Notes under the pieces: generated by a model | What the model saw: only the letters and a program-made list of their open reading frames with translations | The model's database searches: none | Told to the model about the DNA's origin: nothing | Assembly (NCBI GenBank): GCA_045600065.1 | Contig: JAZRXE010000055.1 | Span: 1 to 50,874 of the forward strand | Reading direction: 5' to 3' | DNA length: 50,874 bases | Source: RGIG2707 sp045600065 | GTDB taxonomy: Bacteria > Bacillota > Clostridia > Peptostreptococcales > Anaerovoracaceae | Position numbers and translations under genes: made by a program | In this document: one piece after another, positions 14,523-23,615 of the stretch | Position numbering within the stretch: position 1 is the stretch's first letter | Layout: every line of letters starts with the position of its first letter

Positions 14523-16235
14523 TTACATCTTGTCCGGTGCCTGTATTCCAAGCAGTGCCAGACCGTTTCTGATAGTCTGCTTTGCAGCCTTGCAAAGCAG
14601 AAGCTTGGCCTTTCTTTCCTCGGGATCTTCGGAAAGGATATATTCATCGTGATAGAACTTGTTGAAGGCCTGGGCCACATCCACTATGTGCCTGGTGACA
14701 ACAGAGGGCTCGTACTTGTCCGCAGCCTCGATGATAGCCTCGGGGAACCTGTATATAAGCTTGATAAGCTCGTAAGCGCTGTCGGAGCAGATATAGCTGA
14801 AATCGGTGTCTGCAGGATCAAGGCTCTGCTCGTCCACCCCGCTTCTGCGCAGCACGGAGGCTGCCCTTGCGTGGGTATACTGGACATAGGGGCCTGTCTC
14901 TCCGTCGAAATTAAGGACCTGGTTCCAGTCGAATACATAGTCCTTGATGCGGTTGTTGGAAAGCTCGTTGAACAGAACAGCGCCTATGCCTACAAGCTTT
15001 GCGGTCTCGTCCACGCTGTCTGTGTTGACGCCCTTTTCTATGATGATCTCTCTGGTCTTCTCGACCGCCCTGTTGAGCACATCCTCAAGAAAAACAACAC
15101 GGCCGTTTCTTGTGGAAAGCACTCCATCCTCCAGACTAACAAGGCCGAAGTTTACATGGATGCAGTCCTTGTACCAGTCCTCGCCCATGAGCTCGAGTAT
15201 CTTGAACAGCTGCTGGAAGTGGAGATTCTGCTGTGATGCGACCACATATATACACTTTTCAAAATCGTAGGTATTCTTGCGGTAGTAAACCGCAGCCAGG
15301 TCTCTGGTAATATAAAGGGAGCTGCCGTCGCTCTTGGTGATCACGGCATCAGTAAGGCCGTAATCGCCCAGAGGCACTACCTGAGCGCCCTTTGATTCTG
15401 TCAGAAGGCCCTTTGCCCTGATGGCGTCCACCACTGCGGGCATCTTGTCGGAATAAAAGCTTTCGCCTGCGTAGGAATCAAAGCTGATGCCAAGCATGTC
15501 ATAGACTCTGTTGAATTCCTTGAGGCTTTCCTCTCTGAACCACTGCCAGAGCTTCAATTCCTCGGGTTCTCCATGCTCCAGACGGGCAAAGGTCTCTCTT
15601 GCCTCTTCGTCCAGAGCGGGATCCTTTTCAGCCTCCTCGTGGAACTTCACATAGTAGGAGAGCAGAGTCTTGATGGGCTCGCGCCTTACATCCTCCTCGC
15701 TTCCCCAGCGGCGGTAGGCTGTGATCATCTTGCCGAACTGGGTGCCGTAATCGCCAAGATGGTTGATCCTGACCACATTATAGCCTATGCAGTCATAGAG
15801 CTTGTACAGAGCATTGCCTATGACCGTGGTTCTGATATGGCCTATATGGAAGGGCTTTGCGATATTGGGGGAGCTGTATTCCACAATTACGGTCTTTCCC
15901 CTGCCAAGGTCGGACTTACCGTAATCGCTGCCCTTTACTGCCAGCTCGGTAAGCACCTCCCTGCCGAACTCGGCTCTGCTGATGAACATATTTACATAGG
16001 CGCCCACATTGTTGACCTTTTCGAACACAGGGTCCCTGCAGATACGCTCAGCCAGATCTGCCGCGATCAGAGGAGGAGCCTTGCGCAGGGTCTTTGCAAG
16101 CTTAAAGCACGGAAATGCGTAATCACCCAGGCTGCTGTCCGAGGGGATCTCGAGCATGTCCTTCACATCCTCCGCGCTCAGTCCGTCCAAATTAACTGAT
16201 ATGAGCTTCGCGATAGTTTCTTTGATATCTGTCAT
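14523..16235 (-). CDS. argS: Arginyl-tRNA synthetase
   Basis: This 570-residue class I synthetase charges tRNA-Arg. The N-terminal Add-1 domain covers about residues 1-90. The ATP-binding HIGH signature is perfect (HIGHIRTTVIG, residues 130-140, preceded by SSPNIAKPF). A C-terminal helical anticodon-binding domain ends with the typical LLGIQAPDKM. No canonical KMSKS is obvious, which is common in this enzyme. AGGTG precedes the ATG, and the gene follows mutS2 after 8 bp. There is no room upstream for a T-box leader. Confidence 0.96.
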   Translation of the reverse strand: MTDIKETIAKLISVNLDGLSAEDVKDMLEIPSDSSLGDYAFPCFKLAKTLRKAPPLIAADLAERICRDPVFEKVNNVGAYVNMFISRAEFGREVLTELAVKGSDYGKSDLGRGKTVIVEYSSPNIAKPFHIGHIRTTVIGNALYKLYDCIGYNVVRINHLGDYGTQFGKMITAYRRWGSEEDVRREPIKTLLSYYVKFHEEAEKDPALDEEARETFARLEHGEPEELKLWQWFREESLKEFNRVYDMLGISFDSYAGESFYSDKMPAVVDAIRAKGLLTESKGAQVVPLGDYGLTDAVITKSDGSSLYITRDLAAVYYRKNTYDFEKCIYVVASQQNLHFQQLFKILELMGEDWYKDCIHVNFGLVSLEDGVLSTRNGRVVFLEDVLNRAVEKTREIIIEKGVNTDSVDETAKLVGIGAVLFNELSNNRIKDYVFDWNQVLNFDGETGPYVQYTHARAASVLRRSGVDEQSLDPADTDFSYICSDSAYELIKLIYRFPEAIIEAADKYEPSVVTRHIVDVAQAFNKFYHDEYILSEDPEERKAKLLLCKAAKQTIRNGLALLGIQAPDKM

Positions 16236-16243
16236 GAGTACAC

Positions 16244-18637
16244 CTACTTTTTCAGTTCTACAATAGTGGCTCCTTCGCCGCCCTCCGCATAGGAAGCAGT
16301 CCTGAAGGCCTTAACGTGTTTATGCTTTCTGAACATCGCCTGCAGGCCCTGTCTGAGAGTGCCCGTGCCCTTGCCGTGGATCACGGTGACGGTCTCAAGA
16401 CCTGCCATAAAGGCATCATCCAGATATTTATCGGTTATAGCCTGAGCCTCGTCCAGGGTCTTGCCGATGACATTCACGGACATGGCAACGGTCTGGCTCT
16501 TCTCCCTGTAAAGTGAAGAATACCTGGCCTTGGCCTTCTGGGTCCGGCTGACGTTTTCAACGACCAGGGTAACATCCTTGACGTTTACCCCAAGCTTAAG
16601 GCTTCCCACCTGAACCATAAAGTCTCCTTTATCATCGGGTGCGCTGAGGACCTGGCCCTTCTGGTCTACGGAAAGCACATTTACTCTGATCCCGGGCCTG
16701 ATATCCTCCGGCTCGGGCTGGTCGGGATTTGCGGCTGCCTTGCGCCTTACGGTGTTGGAGCGCTTCTTGTCCTTTATGGACTTTTTGGCATTTTCGAGCT
16801 TTTTGTTAAGCTCTCTTGCCGCAGCCTCGGACTGGGCATCGTCCAAAGCCTTACGGGCCTCGGAAAGCTCTGCCTGCATGGCCAGTACATCCTGATTGGC
16901 CTTTTCGAGAAGCTGCTGAGCCTCCTCTCTTGCTTCCTCCAAAAGCATGATCTTCTGGTCTTCGTAGCGGCGCTCCAGATCCTCCATGCGGGCCTTCTGG
17001 GCTTCCATCTGGGTCTTTAGTGCCGCTGCGCTGCGGAGCTGCTCCTCGGCAGCCTTTTTATCTGCCTCTATGGAGCTTATGACATCCTCAAATGCTATGG
17101 CGCCGGTATCCAGCAGGCTCTTTGCATGATCCAGAACATCGGCGGGCATGCCCAGCTTCTGAGAGATCTCGAAGGCGTTGGATTTGCCCGGCAGACCTAT
17201 CACCAGCCGGTATGTGGGAGAAAGAGTAGCCACATCGAATTCCATGGATGCATTCTGCACTCCGTAGGTGGATATGGCGTATTTTTTCAGCTCTGTGTAA
17301 TGTGTGGTGGCTATGGTGCTTGCACCCTTTCCGTAAAGGTGATCCAGCACAGCCATGGCAAGAGACGCGCCCTCCGCGGGGTCTGTACCGGCTCCCAGCT
17401 CATCCAGCAGCACCAGGCAGTCGGGGCCGGCGTTTTCCACTATATTCACGATGTTTACCATGTGAGAGCTGAAGGTTGAAAGGCTCTGCTCTATGCTCTG
17501 CTCGTCTCCTATATCGGCGAAAATATCCTTGTACACAGGAAGAACCGTCCCGTCTGATGCAGGTACGAAGAGCCCGGACTGAGCCATAAGGCAAAGCAGC
17601 CCCACAAGCTTAAGAGTCACGGTTTTGCCGCCTGTGTTGGGGCCGGTGATGACCAGTGTATCATAGCTTTCGCCTATGGCCACATCTATGGGCCTTACCT
17701 TTTTGGGATCTATCAGAGGATGCCTTCCCCTGCGAATGTACAGCTTCCCGTCGGTGCTGATCTCCGGCTTCATGGCGTTCATATTGCAGGCAAGCCGCCC
17801 TTTGGCAAAGACCATATCCAGCTTCTGCAATATCTGCTGATTGCCTCTGATGGGAGCCTCGGCGGCTCCGGCTGAGGCTGAAAGCTCGGCAAGTATGCGC
17901 TGTATCTCCTGCTGCTCCTCCAGTTCGAGCTCTCTCAGCTCGTTGTTCATGGTGACAACAGCCTGAGGCTCTATAAACAGCGTGGCTCCGGAGGCAGACT
18001 GATCGTGTACTATGCCGGGTATCCTTGCCTTGTGCTCCTGCTTTACGGGGATCACATATCGTCCCTGCCGCATGGTCACAAGACTGTCCTGAAGGTATTG
18101 CTGAGTGGAGGATGAGCCTATGATCTGTGCTATTTTCGCCTTGATCGCATCGTTTTTTCTTGCTATGGAGCGCCTTATGGCTGCAAGCTTGACACTTGCA
18201 GAATCCGCTATTTCATCCTCGGAGATTATGCAGCGCTTTATCTCGTCCTCGAGGCTCTTGAGCACCGTGATCGCCGACACCAGATCGTCGATATACGGAA
18301 GCTCGGGCAGATCCGAAGACAGGAAGCTCCTGGTTCGCCTGGAGCAGCCGAGATCGTAGGCAAGCTCCAGCAGCTGCTTGGGCATGAGACACCCGCCCTT
18401 GGCCGCAAGATGAGCAAGACCGGAAACATCGTGGAAATTGCCGAGAGGCGGAGCGCCTTTTTTCAGCAGAACAACAACAGCCTCATCGGTTTCCTGAAGT
18501 CCTCGTCTTATCCTGTTTATATCACAAGACGGAAGAAGCGATTCCGCCTCTTCCATCGTGATGGAGCTGCTGCACTGAGCGCGCAGCATGTCTTTGATTT
18601 TACTGTATTCAAGTACTTTTAATGCTTTCTGATTCAT
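16244..18637 (-). CDS. mutS2: MutS2 ATPase/nuclease
   Basis: This 797-residue protein has the MutS core without the mismatch-recognition domain: the lever/clamp region, Walker A TGPNTGGKT (about residues 327-337), Walker B LVLLDELGAGTDP and a long coiled coil at about 515-640. It ends in a Smr domain with HGKGTGTLRQGL (about 735-750). Bacterial MutS2 acts on recombination intermediates or on collided ribosomes rather than in mismatch repair. The ATG at 18637 shares one base with the zapA stop codon (TGATG); the TTG one codon upstream is a less likely start. The pheS-pheT-zapA-mutS2 order is common in Firmicutes. Confidence 0.95.
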   Translation of the reverse strand: MNQKALKVLEYSKIKDMLRAQCSSSITMEEAESLLPSCDINRIRRGLQETDEAVVVLLKKGAPPLGNFHDVSGLAHLAAKGGCLMPKQLLELAYDLGCSRRTRSFLSSDLPELPYIDDLVSAITVLKSLEDEIKRCIISEDEIADSASVKLAAIRRSIARKNDAIKAKIAQIIGSSSTQQYLQDSLVTMRQGRYVIPVKQEHKARIPGIVHDQSASGATLFIEPQAVVTMNNELRELELEEQQEIQRILAELSASAGAAEAPIRGNQQILQKLDMVFAKGRLACNMNAMKPEISTDGKLYIRRGRHPLIDPKKVRPIDVAIGESYDTLVITGPNTGGKTVTLKLVGLLCLMAQSGLFVPASDGTVLPVYKDIFADIGDEQSIEQSLSTFSSHMVNIVNIVENAGPDCLVLLDELGAGTDPAEGASLAMAVLDHLYGKGASTIATTHYTELKKYAISTYGVQNASMEFDVATLSPTYRLVIGLPGKSNAFEISQKLGMPADVLDHAKSLLDTGAIAFEDVISSIEADKKAAEEQLRSAAALKTQMEAQKARMEDLERRYEDQKIMLLEEAREEAQQLLEKANQDVLAMQAELSEARKALDDAQSEAAARELNKKLENAKKSIKDKKRSNTVRRKAAANPDQPEPEDIRPGIRVNVLSVDQKGQVLSAPDDKGDFMVQVGSLKLGVNVKDVTLVVENVSRTQKAKARYSSLYREKSQTVAMSVNVIGKTLDEAQAITDKYLDDAFMAGLETVTVIHGKGTGTLRQGLQAMFRKHKHVKAFRTASYAEGGEGATIVELKK

Positions 18638-19254
18638 CAATCAAGCTTTTTGCGAAGGGCCTCCAGCTCGTTCTTCAGATGGATATTCTCGATCTGAATA
18701 TCGTAGAAGCTGCTCTCGATATCCCTGCACTTGGCTTCCAGCTGGTTGATCATCTCGGTTGCGGCTTCGGGCGCCGACTGAGTGTTTTCTATCTGGTAGT
18801 TGAGCTGGTCTATGGTCTCGCTGAGCTTCTGAGCATGAGCCCTCAATGCTGAATTCTCATCCAGCAGCTTGGAAGTCTGGACTTCCTTCTCCAGGAACTG
18901 TCTCTGAAGCTCGTCTCTTTGAGAGGCTGCTCCGGAGGTTTCCTCCTTGTACTGGGAAAAGCTCTGCTTAAGCTCTTCCCACATGCGTTCGTATTTTTCG
19001 GCCTTTTCGTGGAGATCCAGGTTTTCGGCGGTGAGCTCGACCAGCTCATCGTCCTTTTTGAACATCTCGTCTGTGATGTTGACGGCACTGAGCACGGCTA
19101 TGGCTGACATGGAAATGGAGCCAAGCTTGCCGATCTCACTCATTTTGCCGTCTACATAATCTGCCAGACGCATGATGTATTCCCTGGGGGTATCGCCTGC
19201 TATGGCGTACTCCTGGCCGTAGATCTTTACGCTCACAGAATTCTTTTCGCTCAT
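18637..19254 (-). CDS. zapA: ZapA-like cell division protein with extended coiled coil
   Basis: This 205-residue protein starts with a ZapA domain (VSVKIYGQEYAIAG at 7-20, then MRLADYVDGKM and the helix AIAVLSAVNITDEM). It is followed by about 140 residues of coiled coil (roughly 65-205). ZapA binds FtsZ and bundles its filaments. Most ZapA proteins are about 85-110 residues, so this one is about twice the usual length; long-tailed forms occur in Clostridia. AGGA lies about 10 bp before the ATG. It follows pheT by 17 bp and precedes mutS2 with a 1-base overlap. Confidence 0.88.
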   Translation of the reverse strand: MSEKNSVSVKIYGQEYAIAGDTPREYIMRLADYVDGKMSEIGKLGSISMSAIAVLSAVNITDEMFKKDDELVELTAENLDLHEKAEKYERMWEELKQSFSQYKEETSGAASQRDELQRQFLEKEVQTSKLLDENSALRAHAQKLSETIDQLNYQIENTQSAPEAATEMINQLEAKCRDIESSFYDIQIENIHLKNELEALRKKLD

Positions 19255-19271
19255 GGGTAGATGTCCTTTCG

Positions 19272-21713
19272 TTACATTTCTCTAAGCGCTGCGTTGTACT
19301 GCTGCTTGAGTGCCGCCAGCACCTTTTCGTTGATCTCGTTGACCTCGGCGTCCTTGAGGGTCCTGTCCTTGGCCCTGTATACAAGGCTGAAGGCCACGCT
19401 CTTAAATCCGGGCAGTATGTGGGATCCTCTGTAGACGTCGAACAGCCTGACCTCTTCCAGCAGCTCTCCGGCGTTTTCTCTTATGCTTTCTTCAAGGCTG
19501 CCGACCTCCGTGCTCTCTGAAACGACCAGGGCAAAGTCTCTGGTCATGGAGGGGAACTTGGGCAGCGGTGTATATCTGATCTGCATGTCAGCAAGATCGA
19601 AGAACAGGTTGTAATGAAGCTCCGCGGCATAAACATCGGTTCCTATGCCGTAATTTGAGCAGACATCGGGATGCACCTGGCCGATGATGCCCAGACATAC
19701 GTCTCCCTTCATAAGCCTTGCGCAGCGTCCGGGGTGGAAGCGTCCGTCTTCGGATTCTGCCGCATACCTGACACCCTCGATGCCCAGAGCGGAAAGCAGC
19801 TGCTGGACCACGCCCTTTACGGTATAGAAGCTTTCATCCTTGCCGTACATGCCGATGCACAGCTTATCCTGCTCAGCCGGCAGTATGGCTTCGGTCTCGG
19901 AGGGCATGTTGATGAAGGTATTGCCAAGCTCGAACATGCGCACTTCGGGTATGCTTCTGGAGAAGTTGGTGCAGAGGACATCCAGCATGCCGGGCAGCAG
20001 CATGGTCCTCATGACCGAGGTATCCTCGCCCAGAGGGTTGATCAGCTTTACGAAGGCTCTGTTCTGAGCGTCCCGGGGAGCATTGACCTTGTCGGGATTC
20101 TTGGGGCTTACAAAGCTGTATGTAAGTATCTCGCTGACTCCCAGGCTTCTGAGAGTGCCCTTGGCAAGGTTCTTGTACTTCTGACGATCGCTGAGACCGC
20201 CCTGATGGCTGCGTGCGGGCAGGGTCACAGGTATCTTGTCGTAGCCGTACATACGGGCGACTTCCTCAATATAGTCTTCTTCTATGTGAAGATCCTGTCT
20301 GATGGTGGGAGCGGTGCATATCATGCAATCCTCGCCCTGCATCTCGGTTTTGATCTCCAGCTTGTCCAGGTAGGCTCTCATCTGCTCGGTGCTGATGCTT
20401 ATGCCTATGACCTTGTTGATTCTGGAGGGTCTTACTCTGGTTACCACAGGCTGGGCAGGCAGGGGATATACATCCACATCTCCTGTGAGCACGGTGCCGG
20501 CGCCCAGCAGCTCTACCAGGTAGCAGAAGCGGTCGCAGGCATCCTTTGCCAAATTGGGGTCTATGCCCTTTTCGAAACGGCCGGAGGCCTCTGTTCTGTG
20601 TTTTAAGAAGGCTGAGGACTTTCTGATGGAGTCTCCGTTGAAGTTTGCGGATTCGACCAGAACCATGCTGGTATCGTCTACTATCTCCGAATCCAGACCG
20701 CCCATGATGCCTGCAATTGCCAGGGGTCTTTGGGTATCGTTTATCATCAGCACGGAATCGTTAAGTTCTCTCTCGACCCCGTCCAGAGTAGTGAATCTGT
20801 CTCCGTTCTTTGCGGTGTCTACTATGATCTTTCCGCCCTTTACGGTGCGTATATCAAAGGCATGCAGGGGCTGACCGTATTCCAACATTACATAGTTTGT
20901 GATATCTACGATGTTGTTGATGGGCCTTTGGCCTGCCAGCATCAGCGCCCTCTGCATCCACCAGGGAGACTGCTGTATCTTTATATCCTTGATGACTCTG
21001 CAGCAATATCTGGGGCAGAGCTCGGGCTTTCTGATCTCGACCTGAATATAGTCTTCGGACTTTTCGGGAGCCACGCTGGTGCACTCGGTCTTTGGATACC
21101 TGAGCTCAGTGCCGAAGGTGGCTGCTGATTCTCTAGCTATGCCCAGCATTGCCAGGCAATCGGGCCTGTTGGGGGTGATCTCGAAGTCTACGGTAGGTTC
21201 ATCGATACCAAGGGCTTCCACGATGGGAGTTCCGGGTACGAAGCATTCATCGTCCAGTATCCACAGGCCGTCCTTGTCCCGCAGGGGGCAGATCTTGTCG
21301 GGGAAGCCAAGCTCGGATGCGCCGCACATCATACCCTCGCTCTGCACGCCTCTCAGCTCGCCTGCCCTGATTATCTCTCCGCCCTCTGTCTTGGGCTTGC
21401 CGTGGAGGGGTCCGGGCACTCTGGCTCCGTCCAGAGCCACTGCAACTTTGTCGCCCTCCTTCATGTTAGCGGCTCCGGTGCAGATCTGAACAGGCTCAGC
21501 CTTGCCCACATTTACCCGGCATACCACAAGCTTGTCTGCGTTGGGATGTCTTTCGATCTTTTCTATCTGTCCGACTACAACGTTTTCGATTTCCTTATCC
21601 CAATAATCGATTACCTCCAGGTTGGTTCCGGTAAGTATCATGCCGCTTACCCAGTCCTCGGGGGAAACGTTGACGTCTGTATATTCTCTTAACCATTTAA
21701 CGGGTACTAACAT
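19272..21713 (-). CDS. pheT: Phenylalanyl-tRNA synthetase beta subunit
   Basis: This 813-residue subunit of the alpha2-beta2 synthetase shows an N-terminal OB-fold tRNA-binding domain (about 40-150), the B3/B4 editing domain (about 210-390), B5 (about 405-475), the catalytic-like core, and a C-terminal ferredoxin-like anticodon-binding domain that begins near PLPKFPSMTRDFALVV. The start lies 11 bp after pheS with AAGGAGG 8 bp upstream. Length is normal for the family. Confidence 0.96.
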   Translation of the reverse strand: MLVPVKWLREYTDVNVSPEDWVSGMILTGTNLEVIDYWDKEIENVVVGQIEKIERHPNADKLVVCRVNVGKAEPVQICTGAANMKEGDKVAVALDGARVPGPLHGKPKTEGGEIIRAGELRGVQSEGMMCGASELGFPDKICPLRDKDGLWILDDECFVPGTPIVEALGIDEPTVDFEITPNRPDCLAMLGIARESAATFGTELRYPKTECTSVAPEKSEDYIQVEIRKPELCPRYCCRVIKDIKIQQSPWWMQRALMLAGQRPINNIVDITNYVMLEYGQPLHAFDIRTVKGGKIIVDTAKNGDRFTTLDGVERELNDSVLMINDTQRPLAIAGIMGGLDSEIVDDTSMVLVESANFNGDSIRKSSAFLKHRTEASGRFEKGIDPNLAKDACDRFCYLVELLGAGTVLTGDVDVYPLPAQPVVTRVRPSRINKVIGISISTEQMRAYLDKLEIKTEMQGEDCMICTAPTIRQDLHIEEDYIEEVARMYGYDKIPVTLPARSHQGGLSDRQKYKNLAKGTLRSLGVSEILTYSFVSPKNPDKVNAPRDAQNRAFVKLINPLGEDTSVMRTMLLPGMLDVLCTNFSRSIPEVRMFELGNTFINMPSETEAILPAEQDKLCIGMYGKDESFYTVKGVVQQLLSALGIEGVRYAAESEDGRFHPGRCARLMKGDVCLGIIGQVHPDVCSNYGIGTDVYAAELHYNLFFDLADMQIRYTPLPKFPSMTRDFALVVSESTEVGSLEESIRENAGELLEEVRLFDVYRGSHILPGFKSVAFSLVYRAKDRTLKDAEVNEINEKVLAALKQQYNAALREM

Positions 21714-21724
21714 TTTCGGCCTCC

Positions 21725-22747
21725 TTACTTGAACTGGCCGATGAAGCGTATGTCGTTCTCATAGAGATAACGCATATCATCGATGCCGTATTTGAGCATG
21801 GCAATACGTTCAACGCCTATGCCGAAAGCGAAGCCTGTATATTTCTCGGTGTCTATGCCGCCGAATTTAAGCACGTTGGGATGGACCATGCCGCAGCCCA
21901 GGATCTCTATCCAGCCTGAACCCTTGCACACATTGCAGCCCTTGCCTCCGCACTTGAAGCACTCAACATCCATCTCGGCGCTGGGCTCGGTGAAGGGGAA
22001 GTGGTGAGGTCTGAAATTGGTGGCCAGGGAGCTGCCGAACAGGTACTTTGCGTATTTGTCCAGAACGCCCTTAAGATCCGCCATGGTGATCCCCTCGTCT
22101 ACCACAAGGCCTTCGATCTGATGGAACATCGGTGAATGGGTGGCATCCGGAGTATCGCAGCGGAAAACCCTACCCGGGGAAATGAGCCTGTAGGGAGGCT
22201 GCTGTGAAGCTATGACCCTCGCCTGAACATCGGAGGTCTGGGTCCTGAGCAGAACCTGATCGGTGATATAGAAGGTATCGGTCATATCCCTTGAGGGATG
22301 GTTGGGGCCTGCGTTGAGGGCATCGAAATTGTTGTGGACGGTATCGATTTCAGGGCCTTCTGCTATGGTATAGCCCATGGATGTAAAGAAATCTATCGTC
22401 TCGTCTATGGTCAGGCTTATAAGGTGCTTAAAGCCCGGAGTCCTTTCTATGCCGGGCTCGGTAACGTCTATCTTCTGAGCCGCCAGCTCCGCCTTCTTCT
22501 GGGCATCCTTAAAATCCTTAATCTTGCGTGAGATCAGGGTTTCAAGCTCTGCTCGGGCATCGTTGGCTGCCTGGCCCATTGCCTTGCGTTCCTCCGGGTC
22601 CAGATCCTTCATGCTTCTGAGTATTTCGGTGAGTTCTCCTTTTTTGCCGAGAAGCTTTACTCTCAGCGCTTCCGCATCCTCATAGGAAGCTGCTGCTTCC
22701 AGGCTCTGACGGGCATTCTCCATCAGGGCTTCGAGTCTTTCTTTCAT
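21725..22747 (-). CDS. pheS: Phenylalanyl-tRNA synthetase alpha subunit
   Basis: This 340-residue class II catalytic subunit has an N-terminal coiled coil (about 1-90) for tRNA binding, then the aminoacylation core. Core features are SMGYTIAEGPEID, HPSRDMTDTFY, the motif 2 region RVFRCDTPDATHSPMF and motif 3 GFAFGIGVERIAMLKYG near the C terminus. A four-cysteine knuckle CFKCGGKGCNVCKGSGW lies near 264-280; this is seen in many bacterial PheS proteins and may bind zinc. GGAGGA precedes the ATG. It follows the RNA methyltransferase by 11 bp. There is no T-box leader. Confidence 0.96.
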   Translation of the reverse strand: MKERLEALMENARQSLEAAASYEDAEALRVKLLGKKGELTEILRSMKDLDPEERKAMGQAANDARAELETLISRKIKDFKDAQKKAELAAQKIDVTEPGIERTPGFKHLISLTIDETIDFFTSMGYTIAEGPEIDTVHNNFDALNAGPNHPSRDMTDTFYITDQVLLRTQTSDVQARVIASQQPPYRLISPGRVFRCDTPDATHSPMFHQIEGLVVDEGITMADLKGVLDKYAKYLFGSSLATNFRPHHFPFTEPSAEMDVECFKCGGKGCNVCKGSGWIEILGCGMVHPNVLKFGGIDTEKYTGFAFGIGVERIAMLKYGIDDMRYLYENDIRFIGQFK

Positions 22748-22758
22748 TTTTTCCTCCG

Positions 22759-23565
22759 CTATTGTTTCAAGGCAAGCTTTTGCCTGTAGGATTCATACAT
22801 TATGATCCCTGCCGCCAGTCCTGCGTTCAGGGATTCTATATTCCCCGCCATGGGGATCTTAAGGGGAATGGAGCTGCTTATCAGTTCCTCGCATATGCCC
22901 GAACCTTCGTTGCCTATGATGATCGCGGCATCCTCGGCAAGCTCTGCCTCCATGCAGCTGAGCTCTGCCTCCATTACCGCGGCATAGGGCCTTTTTCCGT
23001 GAGCTCTGAGCATATCGAGAGCCTGCTGCGGACTTTCGGCTGTTATGACAGGCATGCGCATCAGGCTGCCTGCTGCTGCCCTTACTACCTTAGGCGCGTA
23101 GACATCGGCGCAGCCCTTTAAAAGCATCACACCGCCTATGTCCAGAGCCTCGGCGCTTCTGAGCATGGTGCCCATGTTGCCGGGATCCTGTATGCGATCG
23201 AGGACAAGTATGCACCGCTCTGATGCCGCCCTGAAAAAAGCGTCCTCAGAATAGAGTCTTTTGTCTGCCACGGCAGCTATCCCCTGGGAATTGCCCACAT
23301 CCGAGAGCCTGGAAAAGCACTCGTCGGTAAGCAGGTATACGGCCGAGCCGCAATCCTCGGCAAGCTGCGCGATCTGCTCAAGCTTGCTGGATAAGGCACC
23401 GGCCCTTATAAAGATGAATCGGAGCCTTCCTCCGTAAAGCACGGCATCGCGAACGAAATTAGGCCCCTCTATAAGGTAGCTGCCGGATCTGTCCCTGTGC
23501 TTTTTGTCGGCAAGGGCAGCGGCATCCTTCAGTATTCTGTTGTTTAAAGAACTGATTTCGTTCAT
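22759..23565 (-). CDS. TrmH/SpoU-family RNA 2'-O-methyltransferase
   Basis: This 268-residue protein has an N-terminal substrate-binding domain (SLNNRILKDAA... GSYLIEGPNFV, residues 5-38) and a C-terminal SPOUT knot domain. The SpoU motifs are visible: motif 1 VLDRIQDPGNMGTMLRSAEA (about 120-139), motif 2 IIIGNEGSGI (about 212-221) and motif 3 IPMAGNIESLNAGLAAGI (about 232-249). It should methylate a ribose in 23S rRNA or tRNA using SAM; the site is unknown. The start is set by the family N terminus, but no Shine-Dalgarno is visible: only A/T-rich sequence lies between the ATG and the ftsZ terminator. Confidence 0.9.
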   Translation of the reverse strand: MNEISSLNNRILKDAAALADKKHRDRSGSYLIEGPNFVRDAVLYGGRLRFIFIRAGALSSKLEQIAQLAEDCGSAVYLLTDECFSRLSDVGNSQGIAAVADKRLYSEDAFFRAASERCILVLDRIQDPGNMGTMLRSAEALDIGGVMLLKGCADVYAPKVVRAAAGSLMRMPVITAESPQQALDMLRAHGKRPYAAVMEAELSCMEAELAEDAAIIIGNEGSGICEELISSSIPLKIPMAGNIESLNAGLAAGIIMYESYRQKLALKQ

Positions 23566-23576
23566 TTATTATTAGT

Positions 23577-23604
23577 AAAAGAAGCCGGTGCAAGCACCGG
23601 CTTC
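23577..23604 (-). terminator. Terminator after ftsZ
   Basis: A perfect 10-bp stem (23581-23590 with 23595-23604) with a 4-base loop and a TTTT tail on the minus strand, 11 bp after the ftsZ stop codon. The next gene starts only 12 bp later, so its expression needs read-through or an internal promoter. Confidence 0.85.
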
Positions 23605-23615
23605 AACTTGCCTGA

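Noticed and set aside
22748..23615. T-box leader for pheS-pheT (or for argS)
   Set aside because: The genes follow others by 8-11 bp, and no T-box sequence or antiterminator is visible before them.
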